Positions 1-10,193 of a DNA stretch of 64,000 bases are shown piece by piece. Made by a program: the position numbers and the translations under genes. Numbering within the stretch: the stretch's first letter is position 1; every line of letters starts with the position of its first letter. This DNA comes from Toxonevra muliebris (taxonomy: Eukaryota > Arthropoda > Insecta > Diptera > Pallopteridae): NCBI GenBank assembly GCA_963691655.1, contig OY829330.1, positions 2,232,001 through 2,296,000 of the forward strand. Reading direction: 5' to 3'. The notes below the pieces were generated by a model, which ran no database searches, was not told where the DNA came from, and worked only from the letters and a program-made list of their open reading frames with translations.

Positions 1-3000
1 TTCTAATTAGAAACAACATTAATTATGTTTGTCTTACAGAATTTATGACGCGGGACTTAGTTCCAATTCAAGCCCACCTTAACATCGAGGGCAGCAAACG
101 CGCCATAGTAGTGGCATCGGCATATTTTCCGGGTGAGGAGTCGTCACCACCGCCGCCAGAAGTGAGGCAACTGGTGGATTATTGCAACAGGCACAGACTG
201 CCGCTTCTCCTCGGATGCGATGCGAACGCTCACAGTACCATATGGGGCAGCACAAACGACAACAGCAGAGGTGAGTACCTTTTAGAATTTATCTTATCCG
301 CTAATCTAGAAATATTAAACGTAGGGAATGAACCTACGTTTGTTACTAGAGTTAGGAAAGAAGTATTAGACATAACAGTATGCAGTCCAAATATTGTAGG
401 ACTAGTCAAGAACTGGAGGGTATCCAAAGAGGACTCACTCTCTGATCATAAAATCATAGAGTTCCTCCTAGAGGGCACAAGTACCGAAATACCGTCCTTT
501 AGAAATCCCAGGAAAACAAACTGGACAGAATACATAGAAGTACTTAAGTGTAATTTAGAAGGTATTAAATCGTGCAAGGTGATAAAAAATCATCATGAGC
601 TCGAACATTCCGTAAATGAACTTAACGAAGCAATACTAGATGCTTTCGAGGGCAGCTGCCCTGAAAAAGCGGAAAGTCTAGGAAAGGACGCCATATGGTG
701 GAATAGTACCCTAAGTGACATTAGAACCGAAGTACGTAGGCTCCATAATGGAGCAAAACGGAGCGGACAATGGCAAGCTTATAGGGATAAACTAACAGAA
801 TACAATAAGGAAATTAGGAAGGCTAAAAGAACTAGCTTTAGGAACTTCTGCGACAATATCTCATCTCTACCTGCTGCATCAAGGATATATAAAACCTTTG
901 CAAAAGCAGGGCAGGACATGAGAATGGCGCTGAAGAAATCAGATGGCAGCTTCACCTGTAATGAAAAGGAACGAGCAGAATTGCTACTAGCAACACACTT
1001 CCCTGGAAGTGTCGGGCTAGATAGCAGGAATTCAGAGGAGCAGCCTAGAAGAATAAACAGAGTAGACAGGAGGGTAGCAGCAGAAATATGCTCTGCGCCT
1101 AGATTGGAATGGGCGTTAAACACTTTTCAACCATTTAAATCACCTGGTCTTGACGGCATATTTCCTGCTCTATTACAGAAGGGCATAAAGGAAATATTGC
1201 CATTCCTTATTAATATAGGGAGAAGTAGCCTCGCTTTTGGGTACATACCAACAGCTTGGCGAAGGGCAAAGGTGGTATTTATACCAAAAGTGGGCAAAAA
1301 AGATACCACCAACCCTAAGTCCTTCAGACCTATAAGCTTAACATCGTTTATGTTGAAAACACTTGAAAAGGTGGTTGACAACTTTATACGATGTAAAGTC
1401 TTAGACACAAATCCATTGCACCCCAATCAGCATGCATATAGAGCAGGCAGGTCTACCGAGACAGCTCTGCATGACTTAACGGGGAAGATTCAAGGGGCAC
1501 TAGATGTGAAAGAAGTAGCAGTATGTGCTTTCCTGGATATAGAAGGAGCTTTTGACAACACCTCGCACGAGGTTGTCAATAACTCTCTAAGGCGAAGAGG
1601 AGTAGATAACACAACATCTAGATGGATGTCTGAAATGCTCTCCTCTAGAACAGCTGAGATGGAAACAGGGCTAGGTACCATATCAGTCAGCACAACCAGA
1701 GGATGTCCACAGGGAGGAATATTATCACCTCTAATGTGGAGCCTGGTAGTAGACGAACTTTTAATGAAACTCTCAGAGGCAGGCATAGACTGTCAAGGGT
1801 ATGCGGACGATATAGTCCTCGTAGCCAGAGGGAAATTTGAAGAAACTCTCTGTGACATTATACAAAGAGGGCTAGGTATTACTAGGAGATGGTGCAGGTC
1901 GGTAGGGCTAAATATTAACCCTGCAAAGACCACTATAGTTCCATTTACCAGGAAAAGATCGCTCCCGCGCTGGAAACCGATATCACTAGCTGGGGAGATT
2001 ATTGAACAAAAGCAAGAGGTAAAGTATCTGGGCTTAGTATTAGATAGTAAACTCACATGGAAAGCGCATGTTGAAGCAGTGACAAGTAAAGCCACTCGCG
2101 CTCTAATGGTATGCAGAAGGCTAGCAGGGAAAACTTGGGTATGTAAACCAAGTGTACTGCGCTGGATGTACACAATGATGGTAAGGCCAATCATTACATA
2201 TGGAGCATTAGCGTGGGCAAGGAGAACTCAACTAAAAACAGCAAAAGCTAAATTGGGGAAAGTTCAAAGGTTGGCATGTATCTGTATAACAGGAGCGATG
2301 AGAACATGTCCGACTGCTGCACTAGAGGTACTATTGGAGCTCACTCCATTACACCTCGTGATAGAGAATGCCTCCAAGGCAGCAATCGTAAGAGGAACAA
2401 GAAATAAAAGGTTGACGAGGAGATCTATAGGGCTTGGAGACCGAGATAACCCGGCGAAAGACAACTATCTCTTGGACTGTCCCCAGGACAGAATGGACAA
2501 ACAGTATAGTTTTGAGAAACACTTCGTTGCAAAACTTAGTAGTAAGAACGAATGGGAGGGTGTAGAGTATAACTACACACTCAAAGAACACACGATTAAG
2601 TGGTATACAGATGGGTCACGTACCGAGGATGGAACTGGGGCAGGAGTATTTGGGCCAAGAATCAAACACTCTGAGCCGATGGGGAAGTATCCTAGCATCT
2701 TCCAAGCTGAAATTCATGCAATTAGCACATGTGTGCAATTCAACCTGGATAGACAGTACAAACGGCAAGATATCGCTATCATGTCGGACAGCCAAGCAGC
2801 CATTCGAGCATTATGCTCCTTTGAGATCACCTCTAAGTTGGTGTGGGACTGTTTGAGCAAGCTCAATCAACTGGGCAATGACAACAAAGTCGCTCTATGT
2901 TGGGTCCCTGGACACGCAGGAATTGAGGGTAATGAGCAGGCAGACGAGCTTGCAAGAAAGGGGGCAGCAACCACTTTCGTGGGACCTGAACCCTTCTGTG

Positions 3001-3520
3001 GAATAGGAGATAGCGTAATCAGGGAAGTACTCAGGCAAGAAGAGAGGAACAAGAGGCAAGAGCTCTTTACCAATCTTACGGGACTGAGGCAATCCAAAGC
3101 GCTTTTAGGTAATTATAATAAGAGTAGATACGCATTCTGCATTGGTCTCAACAAAAACAGTTTGCGCATATTAGCTGGTATTCTGACTGGGCATTGCGGG
3201 CTCAGAGAACACCTTTGTAAGATAGGGGTTGAGCAAAGCTCGATTTGTAGGTTTTGTAATGAGGAAGACGAATCATCAGAACATATTTTAGCTCAATGTG
3301 GAGCACTGATCCACAAAAGAAGGAAATGTCTGGGCATGCACCAAGTGCCCAGTACAGAACTGGCATCCATAGATCCGGGCGCAATACTCAAATTCTTGAG
3401 GGAGACTGGACTGGATGAGGTACTCTAGGCAGATTAGACTAGAAAGAAAAGAGGGACGTACAATAGATCTTATAGGTCGCGGTACAACGACAGAAACCTC
3501 TATAATACAATACAATACAA
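1..3520 (+). mobile_element. I/LOA-like LINE (LINE-1 of this window), 3' part
   Basis: The element runs off the left edge. After the stop at 3,428 come about 90 bases of 3' UTR and then a tail of tandem TACAA units (about 3,504-3,520). A short tandem repeat in place of poly(A) is usual for I/LOA LINEs. Just right of the tail, at 3,522, the minus-strand protease frame of BEL-2 resumes in mid-domain, so this LINE inserted into an older BEL element. The left copy of its target duplication is outside the window. Confidence 0.82.
3..3428 (+). CDS. LINE ORF2: endonuclease-reverse transcriptase-RNase H (5' end outside window)
   Basis: This is the pol-like protein of an I/LOA-type non-LTR retrotransposon, which nicks target DNA and copies its RNA at the nick. 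The first ATG in the window is at 45, but the frame stays open to the left edge, so the N-terminus of the endonuclease is cut off by the window. Counting from that ATG, the APE-type endonuclease occupies about residues 1-145 (GCDANAHS, SLSDHK). The RT follows, with FRPISL, AFLDIEGAFDNTS, GCPQGGILSP and the catalytic YADD at residues 586-589. RNase H has WYTDGS, FQAEIHA, SDSQAA and NEQADEL, so D856, E889, D915 and D967 are all present. A C-terminal Cys/His knuckle starts CRFC. It has no internal stop, which makes it one of the best preserved proteins here. The presence of RNase H argues for the I/LOA group; the exact clade is not certain. Confidence 0.9.
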   Translation, partial: LIRNNINYVCLTEFMTRDLVPIQAHLNIEGSKRAIVVASAYFPGEESSPPPPEVRQLVDYCNRHRLPLLLGCDANAHSTIWGSTNDNSRGEYLLEFILSANLEILNVGNEPTFVTRVRKEVLDITVCSPNIVGLVKNWRVSKEDSLSDHKIIEFLLEGTSTEIPSFRNPRKTNWTEYIEVLKCNLEGIKSCKVIKNHHELEHSVNELNEAILDAFEGSCPEKAESLGKDAIWWNSTLSDIRTEVRRLHNGAKRSGQWQAYRDKLTEYNKEIRKAKRTSFRNFCDNISSLPAASRIYKTFAKAGQDMRMALKKSDGSFTCNEKERAELLLATHFPGSVGLDSRNSEEQPRRINRVDRRVAAEICSAPRLEWALNTFQPFKSPGLDGIFPALLQKGIKEILPFLINIGRSSLAFGYIPTAWRRAKVVFIPKVGKKDTTNPKSFRPISLTSFMLKTLEKVVDNFIRCKVLDTNPLHPNQHAYRAGRSTETALHDLTGKIQGALDVKEVAVCAFLDIEGAFDNTSHEVVNNSLRRRGVDNTTSRWMSEMLSSRTAEMETGLGTISVSTTRGCPQGGILSPLMWSLVVDELLMKLSEAGIDCQGYADDIVLVARGKFEETLCDIIQRGLGITRRWCRSVGLNINPAKTTIVPFTRKRSLPRWKPISLAGEIIEQKQEVKYLGLVLDSKLTWKAHVEAVTSKATRALMVCRRLAGKTWVCKPSVLRWMYTMMVRPIITYGALAWARRTQLKTAKAKLGKVQRLACICITGAMRTCPTAALEVLLELTPLHLVIENASKAAIVRGTRNKRLTRRSIGLGDRDNPAKDNYLLDCPQDRMDKQYSFEKHFVAKLSSKNEWEGVEYNYTLKEHTIKWYTDGSRTEDGTGAGVFGPRIKHSEPMGKYPSIFQAEIHAISTCVQFNLDRQYKRQDIAIMSDSQAAIRALCSFEITSKLVWDCLSKLNQLGNDNKVALCWVPGHAGIEGNEQADELARKGAATTFVGPEPFCGIGDSVIREVLRQEERNKRQELFTNLTGLRQSKALLGNYNKSRYAFCIGLNKNSLRILAGILTGHCGLREHLCKIGVEQSSICRFCNEEDESSEHILAQCGALIHKRRKCLGMHQVPSTELASIDPGAILKFLRETGLDEVL

Positions 3521-3521
3521 T

Positions 3522-5299
3522 GGGGAAATTGGGAAGAAGCTTAGTCAATTGAGATAAGACTATCGCTCGAGCATTTATCCTTTTGTTAGTTTTGGGAGAA
3601 ACTATTGTAAAAGAACAAATTCGGTTGGAATTTTGAATAATTCCACCTCCCATCCCTGAAATTTCGAACCAGGATTGTTCGGTTGGAAGACGAATTCGCT
3701 TCTGAACTTTTGAAGAAATAAAAGTTCTTTGTGACCCTTGGTCAATTAATGCACGGACTTTGAATAATTCCCCCAAATATTCAATGGAAACCATTGCTGT
3801 GGGAAGTAAAACCGTGTCATCATTATTTGAATATAGCGCTTGGATGTGCGCTGTATTTGAGGAACAGGGGCGTTCTTCATTTTCTTGCAACTGAGATGTT
3901 GCAGTTGCCGCATGAGTTGTTGTCGTTTGGGATCGACTACTGGGTTGTGGAGCTTGTGTGCTTGTCGTAAAGTGAAGCATGGAATGATGCTTTCTTTGAC
4001 AATATACACATGAGAAATTACTCACACAATCCTTTTTCAAATGTGTGAAAGCGAGACAATTTTCACATAAGTTATTTTCTTTTACAAATTTTATTCGGTC
4101 GTACACCGAAAGTTTTTTAAAGTTTTGACAACTTTGGCATGAGAGACATTACACAAGCGACATATAAATGTTCTCTTGGGTTCAGCCACGAAAATATGAA
4201 TGTGGCTTATTGCCTTCTTTTGAGGAGTAAATTGGTTATTTAAATTTGGCTTTGGATTATTTGGATGAATTCTGTTGAGTCGTTCTACTACTTCGTATCT
4301 ACTCATTAGGAAATCATCTAGCTGTGACCAGAGAGGTAGGTCTTTTCGGGACTTAAGGGATTGTTCCCACAGCGATAATGTTTCCTGCGTAGTTTTTTAG
4401 AACATATATAAACTAGGATCGGATCCCAGTTTTCTGTGAAAACGTCTTGAGAGGCTAAGACACACAGACAATTATTTATTGTCATTTGAAGTTTTTGTAT
4501 TACTTCACTATTTTCGGAATGAATAGTTAGCAAAGTCAGTAGCGCTTGTATTTGGTTATCGACTAGAATACGCTTATTTTCATAACGAGCTTTCAAAGCT
4601 TCCCATGCGAGAGAGAAGTTTTCGTCACGTAAAGGAAATTGTTTGACGATAGCTCCAGCTTTTCCTTGCGTTTTATACCTGAGATGATATAATTTCTGAG
4701 CGGAAGTCAGTTTTGGATGGTTAATTTAAACGGCTGTGAAAAGGTTTCGGAAGGCCGGCCATTCTTCATAACCATCAGAAAAGTTTTCTGTATCGCAAGG
4801 AGGAACTTGCAAGCATGGCATATTGGAAATACTCGCTTGCTCTTGTGATTGTTCCTTACTCGATGCTGAACTTGAAGTTGGAGTAATTTCAACTGATCTT
4901 CTATTCTAGCCATCGTGTCTTCGAAATTGTCTTGACAAAGACAATATTTATTACTTGCCGATGTTTTGAATTTATCGGGCAAGTCATTTTCATTTGCTTC
5001 GATAACCAAATCATAGACTTTTTGGAGTCGAGTCCAGCCGCTTTCTAAACTTTTTCGTTTCACTACCAATAGAGATTCGGTGTGATTTTCTAGCGGAGAG
5101 GTACTGAATTTGGTGCAGTATTGCACAAAGTTATCACTTTCGGCTATGAATTTCTGCATAGAAATATCATATGCTCGCCTTTTTTTGATTTAGCAACACT
5201 TGGTTTTTGGGAAGTTTCTTCATCAGACATTTTAGAAACTTGTTTTTTACTCAAATCAACAGATTCTTTTTGCCTTGGAGGAGATCTCTCAACAGGCAT
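3522..5299 (-). pseudogene. BEL-2 gag-protease remnant
   Basis: This is a broken Gag-protease gene of a BEL/Pao retrotransposon, read from 5,299 leftwards. The likely start is the ATG at 5,297-5,299. The frame shifts near 5,160 and again several times before 4,090, leaving open pieces at about 5,159-4,707, 4,596-4,318, 4,306-4,091 and 4,106-3,522. It is related to the Gag of BEL-1 but clearly diverged: ESD near the start, HTESLL, the NQIQALLTLLT stretch, knuckles with CENC and CVYC, then an aspartic-protease domain with ALIDQGSQ and EISGMGG. The protease is cut at 3,522 by the LINE tail. RT, RNase H and integrase would lie beyond the LINE, outside the window. Confidence 0.85.
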
Positions 5300-5815
5300 T
5301 TAATTACTCTAAAAAAGTTAGAATAAAAAGAAAAATAACTTGCAATAGAAATTTGCAATTTGCCAATGCTCAACCAATAAACCAGAACAAAAGCTAATGA
5401 AAATAGTTTAAATTTATTTGAGTAACTTTAATATTTATAGAAAACCAGAAATATTTTCTAAATTTTAAATTATTTTTTATATTGTGAATAAAAATTGTTA
5501 GGTGGAACTATTTATATTGCCACCAGTGTACTTATTTCGTTCAGGAGTAAACGGATATAGCACAAAGAAAATAGTGTGTTATAAAAAAAATTCAGTGGAA
5601 ATGAATATATATATAAATATGAATAAAATATCAAGAAATTATATTTTATTTCAGACACGAGATGGTTTGTATATATAAATGTGAAATAAGGATTAAATAT
5701 TATATAATAATTCACTAAACTTGATCGAAGTCAAAAGTGGACTGATTTATATTAAGCTCAGTGTACTAATTTCGACTGGAGATCAACGAATATAGCACAA
5801 AGAAAGAATAGCAAG
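5300..5815 (-). other. BEL-2 leader/LTR region with a ~50-bp direct repeat
   Basis: This AT-rich stretch lies upstream of the BEL-2 Gag start, so it should be the BEL-2 leader and part of its 5' LTR, interrupted at 5,815 by BEL-1. Two imperfect ~50-bp copies lie in direct order at about 5,522-5,572 and 5,759-5,809; both contain CAGTGTACT and ATATAGCACAAAGAAA. I could not fix LTR ends or a primer-binding site for BEL-2. The same region should continue at 13,971, beyond BEL-1. Confidence 0.45.
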
Positions 5816-6229
5816 TGTTGAAGACATGGATTTAATAGTTTTGTGATGCGTCTAATGTGCGGCGTACTTCGTTTTTTTTCCTTTATAAATTTTTGAATTG
5901 TGGCAACTCCAGGACCCAAATATGTAAAAATGTATAGTATTACTACTTTTTTTTTTTAATTTATGTAATTATAGGTACCGATAAGTATATACGAATTTGA
6001 TATTTTTTTCATTCTTTTTGGAATCTTACAAGCGTTAAGTCGCATTCTCTCTTCATTTCTTACTTGAATTTTCTTTCATATATAAAATCATTTCTACCAT
6101 TTAAAATTTGTTCTTGTACTGAATTTATTCACAATTAATAAATTATAATTGAAAATTGTTCCTGAACAATTACATTCAACTCGCGCAGTTTTCATTTATC
6201 TCATCGACCAAGTATCACAAACTTGCACA
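5816..6229 (+). repeat. BEL-1 5' LTR
   Basis: A 414-bp repeat starting TGTTGAAGACATGG and ending CTTGCACA, matching the 3' LTR end to end. The left flank is GCAAG. The primer-binding site follows immediately. Confidence 0.93.
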
Positions 6230-6247
6230 TGGTCCTTCGAGCCGTCC
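6230..6247 (+). other. BEL-1 primer-binding site
   Basis: The bases directly after the 5' LTR read TGGTCCTTCGAGCC. TGG next to the LTR is the complement of a tRNA CCA end, and TTCGA fits the T-loop side of a tRNA. I cannot say which tRNA from memory. BEL-3 uses a different site. Confidence 0.7.
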
Positions 6248-6439
6248 GAAAAAACGAATCGGCACCGATCTCTACTAAGTACATAACCAAGAAAATAATC
6301 TTGTGGTGAAAAAACCATCAAACAGGGAAGTTGCTGTGCGGAAAAATAAAATTTTACATATAATTAAAAATAAAAAAGACATTCAAAAGTAAAATTGTGT
6401 GAAAGCTAACGCACATTGTGAAAAAATCAGTGTGCGCCG

Positions 6440-6680
6440 GTAAAACCAGAGCGATATACACAGCACTACATCGACGGGAACAGCTACCGCAGAATCATCA
6501 GCATCAACTTTACCACCACCGTCAATAGCAACACCGCCAGCATCACCACCATCAAAAGCATCACCACCGTCAACAGGAGCACCGCCAGCATCTATCAGCG
6601 TCGTCAGCACCACCACAACCCTAGCAGCAACCGCAGCAGAATAACCAGTAGCACTACTACTACTACTACTGCAGAAATCA
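6440..6680 (+). repeat. Trinucleotide-rich block in BEL-1 leader
   Basis: The stretch is rich in CAC, ACC, AGC and CAT triplets and ends in a short run of ACT repeats. In one forward frame it reads as a Ser/Thr/Pro/Ala-rich peptide, and antisense as a Gly/Asp-rich one. Neither has a domain, so I treat it as low-complexity leader. Confidence 0.55.
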
Positions 6681-6771
6681 TAGTAGCATAGTTCAAAAAT
6701 AATCACAACAGCAAACGGATACCTACGGGGGAATACATAGTCTAACAACATCCGCATAAAACCCTAAATAA

Positions 6772-6828
6772 TGGCAAGAACAACAGCACGTAAGGCAAAA
6801 CACACCCAGGCGGAAAAGTCTGAGTAAG
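6772..6828 (+). other. Short leader ORF ending on a splice-donor-like site
   Basis: An 18-codon frame starts MARTTARK and stops at TAA 6,826-6,828. The stop lies inside GTAAGT (6,825-6,830), a perfect match to the insect 5' splice consensus. It may be an upstream ORF or a small first exon of a spliced RNA. No convincing in-frame acceptor was found before gag, which has its own ATG at 8,148. Confidence 0.3.
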
Positions 6829-7462
6829 TTGGAACAGAAAATCCCATCTCATATTCTAACAAAATTTATTATTTAAGTTGGAAATAAAACATAAAAAATA
6901 AAAACCCATCTCATATTATAACATTTATTCTCAATCTCGAATTTTCCAAAAATTGCGGTATACATATACATGAGAACCGCAATTGCGGAACTTATATACA
7001 TTTAATATATATAATTCAGTACATAACATTTTGGCGCATAATTATTATATATCGTTCTCTTTTCCGCGCATTTTCTATCTCACATATATATTCGCTCTCA
7101 AAATATATATATCTAAAATTCTCTCAGTCAAATAAAAATTCACCTCGATCTTTTTCGCTTCAAACTTATATCGAAACTTCACAAGCAAAATATTGCAAAG
7201 TGACTTTCAAACAGTTGATAGTACAAAATAATTTGCATTTTCAATATTCGCTCCAAACATAATTTGAATTCGCCGAAAATGAAAAATAAAGAAACTTTAT
7301 GATTTCTAAATTCTCTTACACAGAAAATTAAAGAAGAAGCATAATTTTATTTGTGCATATAAGTTTGTATAACCAAATTTAACTTTCTTTAATTCATATA
7401 ATACAACCCAGTGAGCATTGGAACATGCCATTGGTAGAATATATTGTAAAGTTTTCTCATTA

Positions 7463-7986
7463 ATTGAATATTTAAGTACACAGCAACCCCTCGCTTGTGT
7501 AATGTGACTTTGGTATCCAATTTAAAAAATTTTTTTTCTCTCTGCTCGCTCAATATTTCTTTTTATTATTAATTGGGTATCTGAGTGCACAACAACCTCC
7601 CGCTTGTGTAATCGGTCTTAGGTATCCAATATTGTAAGAAATTTAAGAAATATTGTCAATCTCTAATAAAAATTTTGGATTTTCTCTACTCATTGATTGA
7701 ATATCTAAGTACACAATATCCCCCCGCTTGTGAAATGAATTTTAGGTATTCAATACTTTAAGGAATATTGTTAATTTTTTCTCAATCTCTAACAAAATTA
7801 TTGGTTTTCTCTAATCATTGATTGAATATCTAAGTTCGAAGCACCTCCTCGCTTGTGAAATCTTTGGTATTCAATAATTTAAGAAATAATTTTAATATTT
7901 CTCTCATTCGACTTTCTATTGTCGTTTATTGGATATATAAGTGCACAACAACCTCCCGCTTGTGTAATCGGTCTTCAGTATCCAAT
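7463..7986 (+). repeat. Five tandem hairpin units in BEL-1 leader
   Basis: Five units lie at 7,463-7,521, 7,572-7,630, 7,696-7,754, 7,821-7,875 and 7,928-7,986. Four are exactly 59 bp and one is 55 bp, separated by pyrimidine/AT-rich spacers. Each starts ATTGRRTA and ends TAYYCAAT, so its ends pair. In unit 2 the stem is 14 bp (7,572-7,585 with 7,617-7,630). A second stem, CACAA with TTGTG, sits inside units 1, 2, 3 and 5 around a C-rich loop ending CGC. One stem pair switches between G-C and A-T among units, so pairing is kept while sequence changes. This points to a selected RNA structure, perhaps for packaging, dimerisation or translation; its role is inference. Confidence 0.85.
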
Positions 7987-8147
7987 TATTTTTTAACATT
8001 ATTTACTTTAAAATACCCTACCCAGTTGGAAAACATTCGGTTTCAAGAGTAGTATAAGACTTTGATATTCTCGACAACAAAATCTTATTCAAATTGTCAT
8101 TCAGCAATTTTCTCTAAGTTATATATAGTTTTTTACAATAAATAAAA

Positions 8148-10193
8148 ATGGAAGGTGAAAATTTAGATAAACCCCGAACCCAGCCAGGTCCCACAACACG
8201 CTCCAAATTGCAAAGCGAAGATGATCCAAGGATATTAAGCAAATTCTTATTTGAATCGGATCGCTTAATCGCTTTTGTCACAAAATGGTCAGGAACCCCA
8301 ATAGAAGAACATACTGAGTCCCTTCTCGAAGTAGATCTACAAGAACTCAATCAACACTGGACCCTAGTAGTGCAGTCATACGAAGGAGTTTTCATGGCTT
8401 GTATGACAGCTCAACCCCAAAGATCAGTGGATAGAAAATACAACACCTGTAGTGAAAATTTCAAAAGGTGTAAACCGCAAATAAGCGATAATTTAAAAAT
8501 GCTGAAACCCATTCCCACTCATTCATCAACCCCACTAGATCCACAAATCTCTTCTCAACCCCACTTCTCTTCAGATCCCTCAGGTATTTGTATAAAAATA
8601 CCACCCTGTGATACTGACATATTTTATGGAGGCTATGAAGAATGGCCATCTTTCCGAGATATGTTCACAGCAGTATATATTAACCACCCCAAGTTAACCC
8701 CAGCACAAAAATTATATCATCTACGATATAAAACAAAGGGCACAGCTGGAGCCATCGTGAAGCATTACCCCCTGAGCAATGAGAATTTCGATCTTGTTTG
8801 GAATGCTTTGAAGTCGCGATATGAGAACCGGAGAATCTTAGTGGACAACCAGCTGAAAACTCTTTTGAACATCCCAGCTAATAGCACAGAAAATAGTGAG
8901 GCTATCCAAAGAATCCAGACAACGATCAACAATTGCTTGCCGATCCTCATCACACAAGGGGTGTCGGTGGATACCTGGGATCCAATCCTAATATACTTAT
9001 GCTCTTCAAAACTTCCTGATGAAACTCTATCACTGTGGGAACAGTCTCTCACTTCAAGAAGGGAATTACCACTCTGGTCAGAGATGGACACATTTTTGAC
9101 GAATCGCTATGAAATCGTGGAAAGACTGAGCACTTACCGGCCAGTCAAACCCAAAGTAAACCCTACTACCCTTTTCCAAAAACCCGTTCAAAATTACTCG
9201 TATTTTCAAAATAAAAACCAAAGTAGGGTTCAATCATTCACCACAGAACCTCAAAGAAGTTCATCTTGTAAATTATGCAACTCCAATCATGCTCTTAAAA
9301 GTTGCGTAAAATTTCAAGCCCTATCGGTGCAAGATCGGCACAAGTTCGTAAAAGAAAACAATTATTGTGGAAATTGTTTAGCTTATTCTCACAGAACTGT
9401 AGAGTGTAAAAGCAACTTCTATTGCGTTTATTGCCAAAAAAGGCATCATTCTCTGCTACATTTCACACCCAAACACTATCAAAACGACAAAGCTACCTCA
9501 AAACCTCAAAGGACAACGGTACAGACAACAATTTCACACCATATCGCTGACGAAAATTCTGTCAATAATCAAATAACCTCTCCGATTACTGACGATCCTA
9601 GGGATTCTCACTCAAGTAGTAACAATCAAGTCCTTATGCATTACGAGTGCAATAAAGAAAAAACATTGTTACCTACCGCTATAGTTCCCATCCCACACTT
9701 AGGTGAAACTTATAATGTTCGTGCTCTAATTGATCAAGGATCACAAAAAACCTTTATCTCATCAAAGGTTAAAAACCTTCTTCAATTACCCACAAAAAAG
9801 CTTCATTACGAAATCTCAGGCATGGGTGGGAAAGGAGTTCAAACCTCCAACCAAATTTGTTTCTTGACCCTATGTTCCACTAATCTCGAATTTAAGGTGG
9901 AAACACAAGCAATAGTTCTCCCTCAACTCACACATTTCCTACCAACATTTAGGGTAAACGAAACAGAGATAGAAAAGTATACTTCTCTCACACTTGCAGA
10001 TCCAAGTTGTTTTACGACAGCGCGGATTGATATGGTAATAGGCAGTGATCTGATCCCCCAAATTATCTTGCAAGGCCTTCTACCCAGCCTTGGTGGCAGT
10101 CTCTTAGCACAGAACACCATATTTGGCTGGATCCTCAGCGGCCCGATTCCAGAGAAGATATCCACCTTCACCACTCAGGTGATTGAGTCATAA
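8148..10193 (+). CDS. BEL-1 Gag-protease
   Basis: A 681-aa open frame for the capsid protein and aspartic protease of BEL-1, with ATG at 8,148 just after an in-frame stop. An N-terminal Gag region is followed by the BEL Gag core (DUF1759-like; EEWPSFRDMF, SRYENRRILVDNQL) at about residues 150-330. Cys/His knuckles follow (CKLC, CGNC and CVYC with HHSLLH). The retropepsin-like domain (DUF1758-like) has RALIDQGSQ and EISGMGG. The catalytic triplet reads D-Q-G rather than D-S/T-G; BEL-2 shares this, so it looks like a lineage trait. In BEL elements Gag and Pol form one frame. Here TAA at 10,191 ends it while homology to Pol continues in the same frame, so this is probably a disabling nonsense change. 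Confidence 0.9.
   Translation: MEGENLDKPRTQPGPTTRSKLQSEDDPRILSKFLFESDRLIAFVTKWSGTPIEEHTESLLEVDLQELNQHWTLVVQSYEGVFMACMTAQPQRSVDRKYNTCSENFKRCKPQISDNLKMLKPIPTHSSTPLDPQISSQPHFSSDPSGICIKIPPCDTDIFYGGYEEWPSFRDMFTAVYINHPKLTPAQKLYHLRYKTKGTAGAIVKHYPLSNENFDLVWNALKSRYENRRILVDNQLKTLLNIPANSTENSEAIQRIQTTINNCLPILITQGVSVDTWDPILIYLCSSKLPDETLSLWEQSLTSRRELPLWSEMDTFLTNRYEIVERLSTYRPVKPKVNPTTLFQKPVQNYSYFQNKNQSRVQSFTTEPQRSSSCKLCNSNHALKSCVKFQALSVQDRHKFVKENNYCGNCLAYSHRTVECKSNFYCVYCQKRHHSLLHFTPKHYQNDKATSKPQRTTVQTTISHHIADENSVNNQITSPITDDPRDSHSSSNNQVLMHYECNKEKTLLPTAIVPIPHLGETYNVRALIDQGSQKTFISSKVKNLLQLPTKKLHYEISGMGGKGVQTSNQICFLTLCSTNLEFKVETQAIVLPQLTHFLPTFRVNETEIEKYTSLTLADPSCFTTARIDMVIGSDLIPQIILQGLLPSLGGSLLAQNTIFGWILSGPIPEKISTFTTQVIES

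Noticed and set aside
6383..6757. Minus-strand frame with Gly/Asp/Ala repeats (VDGGDAFDGGDAGG)
   Set aside because: It is the antisense of a CAC/ACC/AGC trinucleotide block in the BEL-1 leader; no domain and no conservation evidence.
6772..6795. Resemblance of the leader ORF start MARTTARK to the histone H3 tail
   Set aside because: Eight residues in an 18-codon leader ORF is too little; probably chance.
7463..7986. Leader repeats as a CRISPR array
   Set aside because: This is eukaryotic retrotransposon sequence; spacers are AT/pyrimidine-rich and repeats diverge by 10-25%, unlike CRISPR repeats.
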